DNA of 64,000 nucleotides from Candidatus Riesia sp. GBBU (GCA_002074035.1 CP012849.1:129938-193937), one strand, 5' to 3'; counted from the stretch's first letter, positions 9,134 to 19,196 are shown. Made by a program: numbers and translations. The notes: a model not told the origin generated them from the letters alone.

Positions 9134-10222
9134 ATGAAAAAAGTGTATAACTTTAGTCCTGGTCCATCTGTTCTTCCAAAAGAAGTTATGTTGAAAGCTA
9201 AAAAAGAATTCAACAACTTCAATAATTCAGGATTTTCAATACTTGAAATAAGTCATAGAGATAAATCTTTTATAAAGATTATTAGAAATTCTGAAAAAAT
9301 TATACGTGAACTTCTTTTAGTACCAGATAATTACTCAATAATATTTTGTCATGGTGGAGCAAGAGGTCAATTTTCTGCAATACCAATGAATTTATTTCAT
9401 TCAAAAGAAAAAGTTGATTATATTATAAGTGGATATTGGTCAAAGTTAGCTGCTCAGGAAGCGAAAAAGTATTGCTTAGTTAACGAAATTGATATAAGAG
9501 AATTCACAGATAAAGAGATGAAATTAAAATCTATGGAAATGTGGAAGCTAACTAAAGATTCAAAATATGTTCATTATTGTCCAAACGAAACTATTGATGG
9601 AGTAGCTATACATCCAACACCAAGTTGCTTTTATAAAAAAATTTTTATTGCTGATTACTCTTCTTCAATATTGTCACATCCAATAAATATAAAATCTTTT
9701 GGAGTAATTTATGCAGGGTTTCAAAAAAATATTGGTCCATCTGGAACTACTTTAGTAATTATTAAAAATGATCTACTTGAAAATGTAAATTATTTTACTC
9801 CTTCAATTTTAAATTATTCATTACAAAATAAAAATCAGTCAATGTATAATACTCCGACAACATTCTCTATATATTTGGCAGAAATGGTTCTTAAATGGAT
9901 TAAAAAAAAAGGTGGATTAAAAAGAATAAATATCGTAAATCAAAATAAATCTAAGATATTATATGAAACAATAGATAAAAACAATTGTTACATAAATAAA
10001 ATTAGTCAAAAAAATAGATCAATTATGAATATTGTTTTTCATATGCAAAGTAGTTTCATGGAAAATCTTTTCTTAAAAGAAGCAAGAAAAAACGGTCTAT
10101 TCTTCTTAGAAGGACATAGAAAAAAAGGAGGAATTAGAGCTTCTATTTATAATGCAATGCCTATTTCAGGTGTAAAAAAACTTTCTAGATTTATGAAAAA
10201 GTTCGCTATTCAAAATTACTAA
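9134..10222 (+). CDS. serC: Phosphoserine aminotransferase
   Basis: PLP enzyme making 3-phosphoserine from 3-phosphohydroxypyruvate; it also performs an analogous step in the DXP-dependent vitamin B6 pathway. It has 362 residues, identical in length to E. coli SerC. The opening YNFSPGPSVLP and the PLP-lysine motif YAGFQKNIGPSG (lysine near residue 198) are conserved, as is the C-terminal GGIRASIYNAMP. It is followed 45 bases later by aroA, the same serC-aroA operon as in E. coli. Whether it serves serine or B6 supply cannot be told from this window, as neither serA/serB nor pdxA/pdxB is present in it. Confidence 0.96.
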   Translation: MKKVYNFSPGPSVLPKEVMLKAKKEFNNFNNSGFSILEISHRDKSFIKIIRNSEKIIRELLLVPDNYSIIFCHGGARGQFSAIPMNLFHSKEKVDYIISGYWSKLAAQEAKKYCLVNEIDIREFTDKEMKLKSMEMWKLTKDSKYVHYCPNETIDGVAIHPTPSCFYKKIFIADYSSSILSHPINIKSFGVIYAGFQKNIGPSGTTLVIIKNDLLENVNYFTPSILNYSLQNKNQSMYNTPTTFSIYLAEMVLKWIKKKGGLKRINIVNQNKSKILYETIDKNNCYINKISQKNRSIMNIVFHMQSSFMENLFLKEARKNGLFFLEGHRKKGGIRASIYNAMPISGVKKLSRFMKKFAIQNY

Positions 10223-10267
10223 AATTTTTCGTTGAATAAAAAACATTTTATCTTAAAAATTAAATTT

Positions 10268-11572
10268 ATGATTTTAAAAAATAGATTGCATGTAAACAAA
10301 ATTACCATAAAACCAATAAATTTCGTAAATGGTATTGTAAATGTTCCAGGTTCAAAAAGCATATCAAATAGAGTATTATTACTTTCTTCATTATCTGAAG
10401 GGAAAACAAAAATTTTTAATCTATCCAATTGTATAGATACACAAATTATGCTTTATGCGCTAAAAAATTTGAATGTTAAGTATAATTTTTTAAAGGATTT
10501 GAATACTTGCATTATAACTGGAAATGGAATGTTATTCGACATTAAAAAAAGTATAAAAATTTTTCTAGGAAACTCTGGAATTACATCTAGACTACTGATT
10601 TCAATTTTATCTCTATGTAAAATAGATGTTACATTAAATTCTAGTAAAGAAATGAAAAATCGTCCAATTAAAGATTTAGTTAATTCTATTAGATTATCAG
10701 GAGCAAATATTAAATATATCGAAAGAAACTATTATCTACCAATAAAAATATATGGAGGATTTAAAGGTGGTAGAATTATTGTCAATGGAGATGTTTCAAG
10801 CCAGTTCCTTAGCTCATTGATTATTGCTGCTCCTTTAGCTAACTCTGATACAATAATTACTGTAAAAAATAATCTTGTTTCAAAAACATATGTTGATATG
10901 ACTATTAAAATTATGGAAGATTTCGGAGTAAAAATACAAAATGAAAATTTTGAAATTTTCAAAATTTCTGGTAATCAAAAGTATATTTCTCCAAAAACTT
11001 ATTATGTAGAAGGAGATTTCTCATCAGCATCTTATTTTTTAGCAGCTTCAGCAATTAAAGGAGGAAAAATAGAAATTAGTAATGTAAAAAAAAATAGTAT
11101 ACAAGGTGATATAAAATTTTGTTCTATTTTAGAAAAAATGGGATCAAAAATCTTATGGAAAGAAAATTCTGTACTATGTGAAAAAAAATGTTTACGAGGA
11201 ATCACAGTTGATATGACAAATATTCCAGACACAGCAATGACATTAGTAATTTTAGCTCTTTACTCTGAAGGAGAAACAATAATTAACGGTATTTCACATT
11301 GGAGATATAAAGAATCAAACAGAATACTTTCTATGGGAAATTCTTTGAAAAGAATTGGAGCTAATTTTGAAATTGGTGAAAATTTTATTAAAATTTATCC
11401 TGGATGCAAGTTCAAAAATTCTGTAATAAAAACTTATAACGATCATAGAATAGCTATGTGTTTTTCTTTAATTGCTTTGTCAGGCGTCCAAATAACTATT
11501 CTAAATCCAGAATGTGTTGATAAAACTTTCCCAAACTATTTTTGCGAGTTAGAAAAAATAAGTTATAGATGA
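10268..11572 (+). CDS. aroA: EPSP synthase
   Basis: Sixth step of the shikimate pathway: shikimate-3-phosphate plus PEP to EPSP, leading to chorismate for aromatic amino acids and folate. It has 434 residues with this start (E. coli 427). The substrate-binding PGSKSISNR lies near residues 31-39 and LGNSGITSRLL near 100-110; E. coli has LGNAGTAMRPL at the second place. The end retains NDHRIAMCF. A longer frame opens at TTG 10232; I choose the ATG at 10268 because it is nearer the family length, although no clear ribosome-binding site precedes either. It lies downstream of serC in one operon. Confidence 0.93.
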   Translation: MILKNRLHVNKITIKPINFVNGIVNVPGSKSISNRVLLLSSLSEGKTKIFNLSNCIDTQIMLYALKNLNVKYNFLKDLNTCIITGNGMLFDIKKSIKIFLGNSGITSRLLISILSLCKIDVTLNSSKEMKNRPIKDLVNSIRLSGANIKYIERNYYLPIKIYGGFKGGRIIVNGDVSSQFLSSLIIAAPLANSDTIITVKNNLVSKTYVDMTIKIMEDFGVKIQNENFEIFKISGNQKYISPKTYYVEGDFSSASYFLAASAIKGGKIEISNVKKNSIQGDIKFCSILEKMGSKILWKENSVLCEKKCLRGITVDMTNIPDTAMTLVILALYSEGETIINGISHWRYKESNRILSMGNSLKRIGANFEIGENFIKIYPGCKFKNSVIKTYNDHRIAMCFSLIALSGVQITILNPECVDKTFPNYFCELEKISYR

Positions 11573-11930
11573 TTTTTTAAAAGATAATTAATCATTTAAA
11601 ATGATACTTAGATAAAAAATTTTTTATGATTTAATTAATTATTTGGAAATACCTCTAATATTTTTAAAAAAAGTTTCTTAAAAGTAAAATATATTTTCGA
11701 AATCGTTGTAAATTTTTATTTTTAACGAAAACTTACTGAAAATCATTGCAAGAAGCGAAAAAAAAAGATAATGTAATAACTAAAGTTTATGTATCTTTTA
11801 TTTATCATGAACTTAAATGTTAAAATTATTTTATGCTTGTAATTAAAGGAAAATTACAAAATCTTTAATAGTTATCCAATCTTAAAAATGGACTTAAATG
11901 GATAAAACTCAAAAATTTTAAATTTTTATT
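11573..11930. other. aroA-rpsA intergenic region, site of lost cmk
   Basis: 358 bases between aroA and rpsA. E. coli has ycaL and cmk here; I find no readable cmk remnant in any frame. The segment presumably holds the rpsA promoter and leader, but I cannot identify a convincing -35/-10 pair or the structured S1 autoregulatory leader by eye. Confidence 0.5.
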
Positions 11931-13574
11931 ATGACAGAGTCTTTTCCTAAACTATTCAAAAATTCTTTAAAAAATATAGAAATACGTCCAGGTTCAATCA
12001 TAAAAGGAAAAATTGTTTCTATAGAAAAAGGTATTGTACTTGTAGACGCTGGTCTTAAGTCAGAGTCTTCTATACCAATAGAGCAGTTTAAAAATGAAGA
12101 TAATAAAATAGAAATTAATGTAGGAGATGAAATAGATGTAGAACTTGAATCGTTAGAAGACGGTTTTGGAGAAACTTTACTTTCAAGAGAAAAAGCTAAA
12201 AAACATGAATCTTGGTTAATTTTAGAAAAATCTTATAGAGAGTCTAAAATTGTTCTAGGAACTATAAGTGAAAAAGTCAAAGGTGGTTTTACAGTAGAAG
12301 TAAAAGGAATAAGAGCTTTTTTACCTGGATCGTTGGTAGATGTTAGACCAATAAAAGACACAAGTTTTTTAGAAGGTAAGGTTCTAGAGTTCAAAGTTAT
12401 AAAATTAGATAGAAAAAGGAATAATATTGTTGTGTCAAGAAAAGCTATAATAGAATCAGAGAATAATATTGAAAGAAATCAATTGCTAAAGAGATTAAAG
12501 GAAGGAATAAAAATTAAAGGTGTTGTAAAAAATTTAACTGATTATGGTGCGTTTATTGATTTAGGTGGTGTAGACGGATTGCTACATATTACAGATATAT
12601 CATGGAAAAGGATTAAACATCCATCAGAATTAATTAAGATAGGCGATGAAATAAAAGTAAAAATCTTAAAATTTGATAAAGAAAGAACAAGAGTTTCTTT
12701 AGGTTTAAAACAACTCAAAGATGATCCTTGGAAAGGAATTACAGTAAAGTATCCAAAAGGAGAAAAATTTTCTGGAAAAGTTACAAATTTGACTGATTAT
12801 GGATGTTTTGTAGAAATTAATGAAGGAATAGAAGGATTAGTACATATTTCTGAAATGGACTGGACATCTAAAAATATTCATCCATCAAAAATGTTTAATA
12901 TAGGTGATTTAGTAGAAGTAATGATATTAGATATTGATGAAGAACGTCGCAGAATTTCTCTAGGAATAAAACAATGTAAATATAACCCTTGGAAAGGATT
13001 TTTTAAAAAATATAAAAAAAATGATAAAGTAAAGGGAATAATTAAGTCAATCACAGATTTTGGTATCTTTATAGGACTAGATGGTGGAATAGATGGGTTA
13101 GTTCATTCTTCTGATATATCATGGAATAATGATAAAGATAAAATAAAATCATATAGAAAAGGGGAAGAAATTGAAACTATAGTTTTACAAATAGATCCAG
13201 AAAGAGAAAGAATATCTCTTGGAATAAAACAATTAACTAAGGATCCATTAGATAATTATTTAGAATCTCATGAAAAAGGAGATTTAGTTTCTGGATATGT
13301 TGTTTCATTTAATGAAAAAATATTGAAGCTAAAATTAGAAGATGGAGTTTTCGGATATATTCAAATAAATAAAAATAGTAATATGAAAAATATACAAGTA
13401 GGAGATTCAATTAAAGTAAAATTTTTTGGAATTGATAAAAAAGATCGTTCGGTTTTTCTAGAAATAGAAAAAAATACACATAAAAGTAAAGTAACAAAAA
13501 AAATTAAAGAGAAGAAGGATTTTTCTAATCAAGTCATGGTTGAAGCTTTCAAGGCAGCTAAAGAAGAAAAATAA
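11931..13574 (+). CDS. rpsA: 30S ribosomal protein S1
   Basis: RNA-binding protein that brings mRNA to the small subunit. It has 547 residues (E. coli 557) in six S1 motifs at about residues 21-85, 105-170, 190-260, 277-347, 364-434 and 450-515. Repeats 3 to 5 share the pattern G-x-V-x-(N/S)-(L/I)-T-D-(Y/F)-G-x-F and end in RxSLGxKQ. The first two are divergent, as in the family, and serve ribosome binding. The sixth is the least conserved. Retention of all six repeats in such a reduced genome fits weak Shine-Dalgarno sites at many genes here. Confidence 0.97.
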   Translation: MTESFPKLFKNSLKNIEIRPGSIIKGKIVSIEKGIVLVDAGLKSESSIPIEQFKNEDNKIEINVGDEIDVELESLEDGFGETLLSREKAKKHESWLILEKSYRESKIVLGTISEKVKGGFTVEVKGIRAFLPGSLVDVRPIKDTSFLEGKVLEFKVIKLDRKRNNIVVSRKAIIESENNIERNQLLKRLKEGIKIKGVVKNLTDYGAFIDLGGVDGLLHITDISWKRIKHPSELIKIGDEIKVKILKFDKERTRVSLGLKQLKDDPWKGITVKYPKGEKFSGKVTNLTDYGCFVEINEGIEGLVHISEMDWTSKNIHPSKMFNIGDLVEVMILDIDEERRRISLGIKQCKYNPWKGFFKKYKKNDKVKGIIKSITDFGIFIGLDGGIDGLVHSSDISWNNDKDKIKSYRKGEEIETIVLQIDPERERISLGIKQLTKDPLDNYLESHEKGDLVSGYVVSFNEKILKLKLEDGVFGYIQINKNSNMKNIQVGDSIKVKFFGIDKKDRSVFLEIEKNTHKSKVTKKIKEKKDFSNQVMVEAFKAAKEEK

Positions 13575-13652
13575 TTCTTTAAGAGAATCCATAATACTGT
13601 TGTATTTTTTAATTATAAAATATAAAAGTTTAAATTTATAGTTTTTTATAAA

Positions 13653-13805
13653 ATGGATGGTTTTTTATTGAAAATTATTGTTTGTCCAGTTTGCTACAAA
13701 AAACTTCTTTATGATAAAGAAAATATGAAATTATTCTGTAAGTCCGATGAAATAACTTATCATATAGTTGATGACATACCAATTCTTATAAAGAGTAATA
13801 TGTAG
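13653..13805 (+). CDS. ycaR: YcaR, Trm112-like small protein (UPF0434)
   Basis: A 50-residue protein, easily missed because of its size. It starts MDGFLLKIIVCPVCYKKL and ends DDIPILIKSNM, closely matching E. coli YcaR (MDHRLLEIIACPVC ... DGIPVLLE), which is about 60 residues. The CPVC pair and a later FCK cysteine are kept. In E. coli it sits in the lpxK-ycaQ-ycaR-kdsB segment downstream of rpsA; here it is the only survivor between rpsA and aspC. Trm112 proteins stabilise methyltransferases in eukaryotes and archaea, but the bacterial role is unproven. Start chosen at the first ATG; an out-of-frame ATG follows 4 bases later. Confidence 0.88.
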   Translation: MDGFLLKIIVCPVCYKKLLYDKENMKLFCKSDEITYHIVDDIPILIKSNM

Positions 13806-13854
13806 ATCTCAAAAAGTAAAAGAATATAAAATTTAACTTTTTATAAGAAAATTT

Positions 13855-15042
13855 TCACAATACTTTGTTAAGTACATTACAAACATAAGAGATATTTCTA
13901 TCAGTTAAACAAGAAAAGTTTATTCTACCAGATTCTTCAAGATATATTGCATATTTTTTTCTTAAAAATCTAATTTTCTCTTTATCAATATCCAATATTG
14001 AAAACATTCCATTAGTATTTCTAGTAATTCTGAACTTTTTCTTTATTCTTTTAAAGAACTCTATTTTCATCTTATTAGTTCTTTCTCTCATACATTTTAA
14101 TTCTAACTTCCATTTATTTTTTAAATATCCATTTGAAAGAATTTTTGACACAATCATTGCACCATGAGAAGGTGGAGTAGAGTAGTTATTCCTTATGATT
14201 GATTTTATTTGGCTAAGAACCTTATCAGCTAAAATAGAACTTTCAGATATAAACGTAAGACAACCAACTCTTTCACTATATAGACAAAAATTCTTTGAAT
14301 AAGAATTAACAATAAAAATTTCTAAATTTTTCTTCAAAAAAATTTCGATACATCTAACATCTTCTTTTAAACTGTTTCCTAGTCCTTGATAAGATATGTC
14401 AAATACTGGAATAAGTTTTCTTTTATAAGATAAGTCTGAAAGATATTCAAGCTGGCACATTGTGAAGTCTAATCCAGTTGGATTATGACAACATCCCTGA
14501 AATATGATCACATCACCTCTTTTAGATTTGTTCAAATCTTCTAGGACTTTAGAAAAACTAATTTTTTTACTTTTAATATCAAAGTATTTATATGTAAATA
14601 TTTCGAATCCACAAGATTTAAAAATCTTAAAATGATTTTTCCAACTGAAATTACTTATCCAAACCCTTTTAGAAATACCAAACTTTGAAATAAACTCTGA
14701 AATAATCCTAATAGCTCCAGTTCCTCCAACAGTTTGAACTGTTACAATATTCTTATGATTTATAACAATATTTCCAAGAATTAATTTTTGAGAACATTCA
14801 ATAAATTCTTTTAAGCCAACCATAGGAAGATAATTTTTATTCAATTCACTTTTTAAAATTTCGTTTTCAGCTTGCTTAACAACTTTCAGAATATGTACTT
14901 TATCTAGCTCATTCTTGTATATTCCAATACAAAGATTTATTTTCTCTTCTCTACTATCTGAATTAAATTTTTCAACTAATCCAAAAATTGGATCTTTCTT
15001 ACCAAAAACAAAATCTTTAAATACATAATTTTTTTTATTCAT
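13855..15042 (-). CDS. aspC: Aspartate aminotransferase
   Basis: PLP enzyme exchanging amino groups between glutamate and oxaloacetate; AspC can also transaminate aromatic keto acids. It has 395 residues (E. coli 396). HNPTGLD is conserved, the PLP lysine lies in SYSKNFCLYSERVG (about residue 250), and the substrate arginine is in ESGRINFS near the C terminus. The gene is downstream of the porin, as in E. coli aspC-ompF-asnS-pncB, all on the same strand. AspC is preferred to TyrB on the grounds of this synteny. Confidence 0.94.
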   Translation of the reverse strand: MNKKNYVFKDFVFGKKDPIFGLVEKFNSDSREEKINLCIGIYKNELDKVHILKVVKQAENEILKSELNKNYLPMVGLKEFIECSQKLILGNIVINHKNIVTVQTVGGTGAIRIISEFISKFGISKRVWISNFSWKNHFKIFKSCGFEIFTYKYFDIKSKKISFSKVLEDLNKSKRGDVIIFQGCCHNPTGLDFTMCQLEYLSDLSYKRKLIPVFDISYQGLGNSLKEDVRCIEIFLKKNLEIFIVNSYSKNFCLYSERVGCLTFISESSILADKVLSQIKSIIRNNYSTPPSHGAMIVSKILSNGYLKNKWKLELKCMRERTNKMKIEFFKRIKKKFRITRNTNGMFSILDIDKEKIRFLRKKYAIYLEESGRINFSCLTDRNISYVCNVLNKVL

Positions 15043-15097
15043 AAGAATTTTTAAAAGAATAAAGAAATTAAGCTAAAACAAATAAAATCTTAATGTA

Positions 15098-16132
15098 TTA
15101 AAATCTATAACCTATTCCAAAATTAATTGAGTTTCTTTCTGAACTCATATTATTATCGTTTAGAAGATTTAATTTATAATCTACCATAGCAGTTAAATCT
15201 TTATTAAAAAAATATATTGTGTTTATCAAAATAAATTTTTCTAAGTCTTTTTTTTTACTTTTGTTATTATGTCCATATAGTGATTTTTCTTTCTTCTTCA
15301 TATAAGAAATAGATGGTTTTAAATGCAAATTATCAAAAAAATATTGAACCATAAATCCAAAATCTTTTATTCCATTTATTTCCTTATTTAATTGTTCTAT
15401 GTAATTGTTGTCTGTTTTTAAAAATTTGTTTTCCGATTCTCCATACATAGCAGCAAAATATAAATTTTTTGTTTCATATTTTGCGCCTCCGTTCCAAGAT
15501 CTAAAATTTTTACTTTCATTTTCTTTATATGATTTATTTAGTTCTGAATATGCACCACCTATAATTAATCCATGTCCGATATTATAGTCAGCATATATTC
15601 CGAATCCTTCATGATTTCTAAAAATGTCATTTTTAATCTTTGTTTTGCTTTTACCGACGTATTGCAGTGAAAAATTTAATCCATCAATTAGATTAAAAAA
15701 ACTATTATTAGTATATGTTAACAAATTTTTACTAATCTCATCAACGTAATTTTTTTCATACTTTCGAGAAACAGATAAGTTCACCCATGAATTTATATTA
15801 TGAAGAAGTATATAATTTTTTCCATAGTTTATAATTCCAATTTTTGGAACTTTAATTCCAACATTTGCTAAATTATATAAATTTCCACTTTCATTTGTCT
15901 TTGAACTAAATTCTAAGTAACTGAATCCAGTTATATTTTTATTAATTTTGGTCTTTCCGTTTATTCCAACTGTTAATTTAGAATTACTTGCTCCTGTCTT
16001 TGCATTTAAGTATGTGTTTATATTTCCACACAAGTTAATTATACTTCCTGATTTATTATTATAAATTTCTGATGAACTTGCTACATCAAGTAACACTACT
16101 AAAAAAAATATTATAAAAACACTATTTCTCAT
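15098..16132 (-). CDS. ompF: OmpF/OmpC-type general porin
   Basis: Outer-membrane beta-barrel pore, 344 residues (E. coli OmpF precursor 362). A signal peptide covers about residues 1-21, followed by SEIYNNKSGSIINLCGNI, matching the mature AEIYNKDGN...LYGK of enteric porins. The NSFFNLIDGLNFSLQYVGK stretch is nearly identical to OmpF, and the last residue is phenylalanine (GIGYRF), the BAM recognition signal. The loop-3 constriction motif PEFGGD is missing: where it should be there is VSRKYEKN, so the acidic residues that narrow the pore are replaced by basic ones. A ribosome-binding site (AAGGAT) precedes the ATG. Location between asnS and aspC identifies it with ompF. Confidence 0.92.
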   Translation of the reverse strand: MRNSVFIIFFLVVLLDVASSSEIYNNKSGSIINLCGNINTYLNAKTGASNSKLTVGINGKTKINKNITGFSYLEFSSKTNESGNLYNLANVGIKVPKIGIINYGKNYILLHNINSWVNLSVSRKYEKNYVDEISKNLLTYTNNSFFNLIDGLNFSLQYVGKSKTKIKNDIFRNHEGFGIYADYNIGHGLIIGGAYSELNKSYKENESKNFRSWNGGAKYETKNLYFAAMYGESENKFLKTDNNYIEQLNKEINGIKDFGFMVQYFFDNLHLKPSISYMKKKEKSLYGHNNKSKKKDLEKFILINTIYFFNKDLTAMVDYKLNLLNDNNMSSERNSINFGIGYRF

Positions 16133-16241
16133 TACTTATTATCCTTATTAAGACCTATTTAACTATAGGTTATTACAGATAATTTTATATTCTAGAAATA
16201 TATAGTTATTTTGCACACAGTGAACTTAGATAAATATGTAA

Positions 16242-17678
16242 TCAAAATTTAGCATTACTTGGTGTTCTTGGAAAAGGAATAGATTCTCTAATATTTTTTA
16301 TTCCAGTTGAACAAATTACTAATCTATCGAATCCAAGTCCAAACCCAGAATGTGGAACTGTTCCATATTTTCTTAAATCTCTATACCATGAATACTCTTT
16401 TTTACTTAATCCTGTTATACTTAATCTTTTATCTAGTTCATTTAATCTTTCTTCTCTTTGAGATCCGCCAATCAATTCGCCTACCTTCGGAAATAACACG
16501 TCCATAGAAGCAACTGTTTTATTATCTTCATTTAATCGCATATAAAAAGCTTTGATTTCCTTAGGATGATTTTTAACTATTATTGGACTCATAAAATAAT
16601 TTTCTGTTAGGTACCTTTCATGTTCTACAGAAAGTTCCATCCCCCATGTTATCTTTGTATTAAACAAATTCTGATCACATCTTTTTAAGATTTTAACAAC
16701 TTCAGTATATTCAACATGAACAAAATTAGAATAAACAAATTTTTCTAATCTAGAAATAATTTTTTTATCTACTTTTTCATAAAAAAATTTTAAATCATCT
16801 TCTCTTTTTTCTAATACAGAGTTAAATAAATGTTTCAACATTCTCTCTGAAGTATGTATTATTTCTTCTAAGTTTAGAAATGCTGCTTCTGGTTCTACCA
16901 TCCAAAACTCAGATAAATGTCTGCTTGTATTTGAGTTTTCAGCTCTAAATGCTGGACCGAAAGAGTATACTTTTCCTAAAGAACAAGCATAAGACTCATT
17001 ATTTAATTGTCCAGAAACTGTTAAAAAAGACTCTTGTCCAAAAAAATCTTTACTAAAATTTATTTTTTTATAATCGTTTTTTGTTATGTTCAATAAGTTT
17101 AAAGTGGAAACGCGAAACATTTTTCCAGCTCCTTCTGCATTTAAAGTGGTAATTATTGGAGAAGATATCCATATATATCCATCTTTACATAAAAAATTAT
17201 GAATTTCTTGGAAAAGAGTATTTCTTATTCTCATTACAGCTCCAATAAAATTTGTTCTACTCCTTAAATGTGATACTTTTCTTAAGTATTCAAAACTATG
17301 GTTTTTTGGAGAAATAGGATACTTTTCTGGGTTTTTTACAAAACCAAAAACTTTTATGTCTTCAGAAAAAAGATCAAACTTTTGTTTAGACCCTAATGAT
17401 TTTTGAATAGTTCCGACAACTTTCACAGAACATCCAGTTGTTAAAATAGAAATTTCACTTTTATAATTTTTTAATTTATTGCCTGCAATAACTTGTAATG
17501 AATTAAAACATGATCCATCATAAATTGATAAAAAATATATTCCAATTTTTGAGCTTCTTTTATTTCTTACCCATCCTTTAATTTGAACATTCTCTCCTTT
17601 TTTAATTTTTCCTTCTATTATTTCTTTTATCATAGTAATTTTATTACACAAATAATTTTTTTTTGTTATTTGAGCCAT
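16242..17678 (-). CDS. asnS: Asparaginyl-tRNA synthetase
   Basis: Class II synthetase for tRNA-Asn. It has 478 residues (E. coli 466). An N-terminal OB-fold anticodon-binding domain occupies about residues 17-130 (VQIKGWVRNKRSS). The catalytic domain shows motif 2 (FRAENSNTSRHLSEFWMVEPE) and motif 3 (GFGLGFDRLV). The E. coli start corresponds to an internal ATG at 17633, but a GAGG ribosome-binding site lies 9 bases before the ATG at 17678 and none before the inner one, so I choose 17678. It lies 55 bases after pncB and is probably cotranscribed with it. Confidence 0.95.
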   Translation of the reverse strand: MAQITKKNYLCNKITMIKEIIEGKIKKGENVQIKGWVRNKRSSKIGIYFLSIYDGSCFNSLQVIAGNKLKNYKSEISILTTGCSVKVVGTIQKSLGSKQKFDLFSEDIKVFGFVKNPEKYPISPKNHSFEYLRKVSHLRSRTNFIGAVMRIRNTLFQEIHNFLCKDGYIWISSPIITTLNAEGAGKMFRVSTLNLLNITKNDYKKINFSKDFFGQESFLTVSGQLNNESYACSLGKVYSFGPAFRAENSNTSRHLSEFWMVEPEAAFLNLEEIIHTSERMLKHLFNSVLEKREDDLKFFYEKVDKKIISRLEKFVYSNFVHVEYTEVVKILKRCDQNLFNTKITWGMELSVEHERYLTENYFMSPIIVKNHPKEIKAFYMRLNEDNKTVASMDVLFPKVGELIGGSQREERLNELDKRLSITGLSKKEYSWYRDLRKYGTVPHSGFGLGFDRLVICSTGIKNIRESIPFPRTPSNAKF

Positions 17679-17733
17679 AATATTATTTATACCTCGAATA
17701 TAAATTTTTATTTCAATATGAAAATCTTTTATC

Positions 17734-18933
17734 TCAAAAAACTTTGAAAACTTTTTTTAGAAGATGAATAAATTTATTATCGTTACATACTGTTTTTTCA
17801 GGATTATCTGAAAGTTTAGCAACTGATTTTCCGTTACATTCTGTTAATTTAATAACTATATTAAGTGGTTTTACATCAGGAATATTACAAGTTAGATTTG
17901 TTCCAATTCCAAAAATAGTATTAATTCTTTTATAGAAATGATTATATAACATTAATGCTTTTTTCAAATTCAAGTTATCAGAAAAAATTAATGTTTTTTT
18001 CATCGGATCAATAGAAAATTTTTTGTAATGACAAATAGCTTTTTCACCCCATGACACTGGATCTCCAGAATCATGTCTAAGTCCTTGATACAAATTAGAA
18101 AGTTCGTAATCGAAATCTCTTAAAAAAGAATCCATATTAATACAATCTGTTACAGCTATTTTAAGCTGATTTGGATATTCATCTAACCAAACTTTTAACG
18201 CCTTCTTTTGACTATTCTTTAAATTTTTAATAATTCTTTGATGAGCTTGAAACCATTCATGAGATTGTGTGCCAAATGATTGTAAATCTAATTTTTTAGC
18301 AAAATAGTAGTTACTAGTTCCAATAAAATACGGAAAATTATCTTTTAACTCTTTTATAATACAGTATTGAATATCTTTAGAAAATCTCCTACGAGTTCCA
18401 AAATCTATTAATCTGAAATTTTCTAAATCAATTTTTTTAATTTTTGCATCAAAATAAAAATTATCAATTGAATTTTTTAATTGATTAATAGCGTCTCTTC
18501 TTTTTATTTTTGGAAATTGATTTTTATTAATGATTTCGCTAACCAAAGATAAAATAGGTACTTCCCAGAGTATTACATCACGCCAATTTCCATAAATCTT
18601 TAATGATACCTCTCCATTTACTTTTTTTATTTTTATTTGACTTGAGTCAAATCTAAAATTTTTTAACCAATCTAAGTAATCTAAACTAAAAAATGGAAAT
18701 TTTTTTAAGAAAAAATATTCGTCTTCTTTTAGAAGAAGTTTTTCCATAAACTTTATTTGATCTTTTATATAATCTATATAATCAATTAAACTTTCTTTTT
18801 CACGACAATTTAAAGTAGCTACAACAGAAACTTTATCGTATTTATGAAATACAGCCTGTTGCATATGTAACTTATAAGCGTCAGTGTCTAATATTGATTT
18901 TATTATCGGGAAATTATGTTCCTTAAGACTCAT
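17734..18933 (-). CDS. pncB: Nicotinate phosphoribosyltransferase
   Basis: First step of NAD salvage: nicotinate plus PRPP (with ATP) to nicotinate mononucleotide. It has 399 residues (E. coli 400). The phosphorylated histidine lies in FGTQSHEWFQAHQR and the phosphate-binding stretch is GLRHDSGDPVSWGEKA. E. coli order pncB-asnS-ompF-aspC is preserved on one strand. No de novo NAD genes are in this window; its retention suggests that the cell takes nicotinate from its host. Confidence 0.95.
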   Translation of the reverse strand: MSLKEHNFPIIKSILDTDAYKLHMQQAVFHKYDKVSVVATLNCREKESLIDYIDYIKDQIKFMEKLLLKEDEYFFLKKFPFFSLDYLDWLKNFRFDSSQIKIKKVNGEVSLKIYGNWRDVILWEVPILSLVSEIINKNQFPKIKRRDAINQLKNSIDNFYFDAKIKKIDLENFRLIDFGTRRRFSKDIQYCIIKELKDNFPYFIGTSNYYFAKKLDLQSFGTQSHEWFQAHQRIIKNLKNSQKKALKVWLDEYPNQLKIAVTDCINMDSFLRDFDYELSNLYQGLRHDSGDPVSWGEKAICHYKKFSIDPMKKTLIFSDNLNLKKALMLYNHFYKRINTIFGIGTNLTCNIPDVKPLNIVIKLTECNGKSVAKLSDNPEKTVCNDNKFIHLLKKVFKVF

Positions 18934-19196
18934 ATTTTTATAAAATTCAAAAATTGAATGCCATTCTAAACACGTTAATTCATAATCAAATTATGTATAT
19001 TTTATGTATGAAAATTCTGAAACATCTCTAAGTTGTATTTGACTAAATTTATTTCAAACTTATGAATTAGTTCTAGTCTAATAGAAATACGAAATTTTTC
19101 AGTCTAAGATTAAAATATTTAATTGATACAATAATTTTATTCAATTTTTTTCAAAATGTTAAATTTTTAGATAAAAATTGTACTAATAAGTTTACA

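Noticed and set aside
12500-13250. Internal repeats in rpsA as a possible tandem duplication
   Set aside because: They are the S1 motifs three to five, repeated in every full-length ribosomal protein S1.
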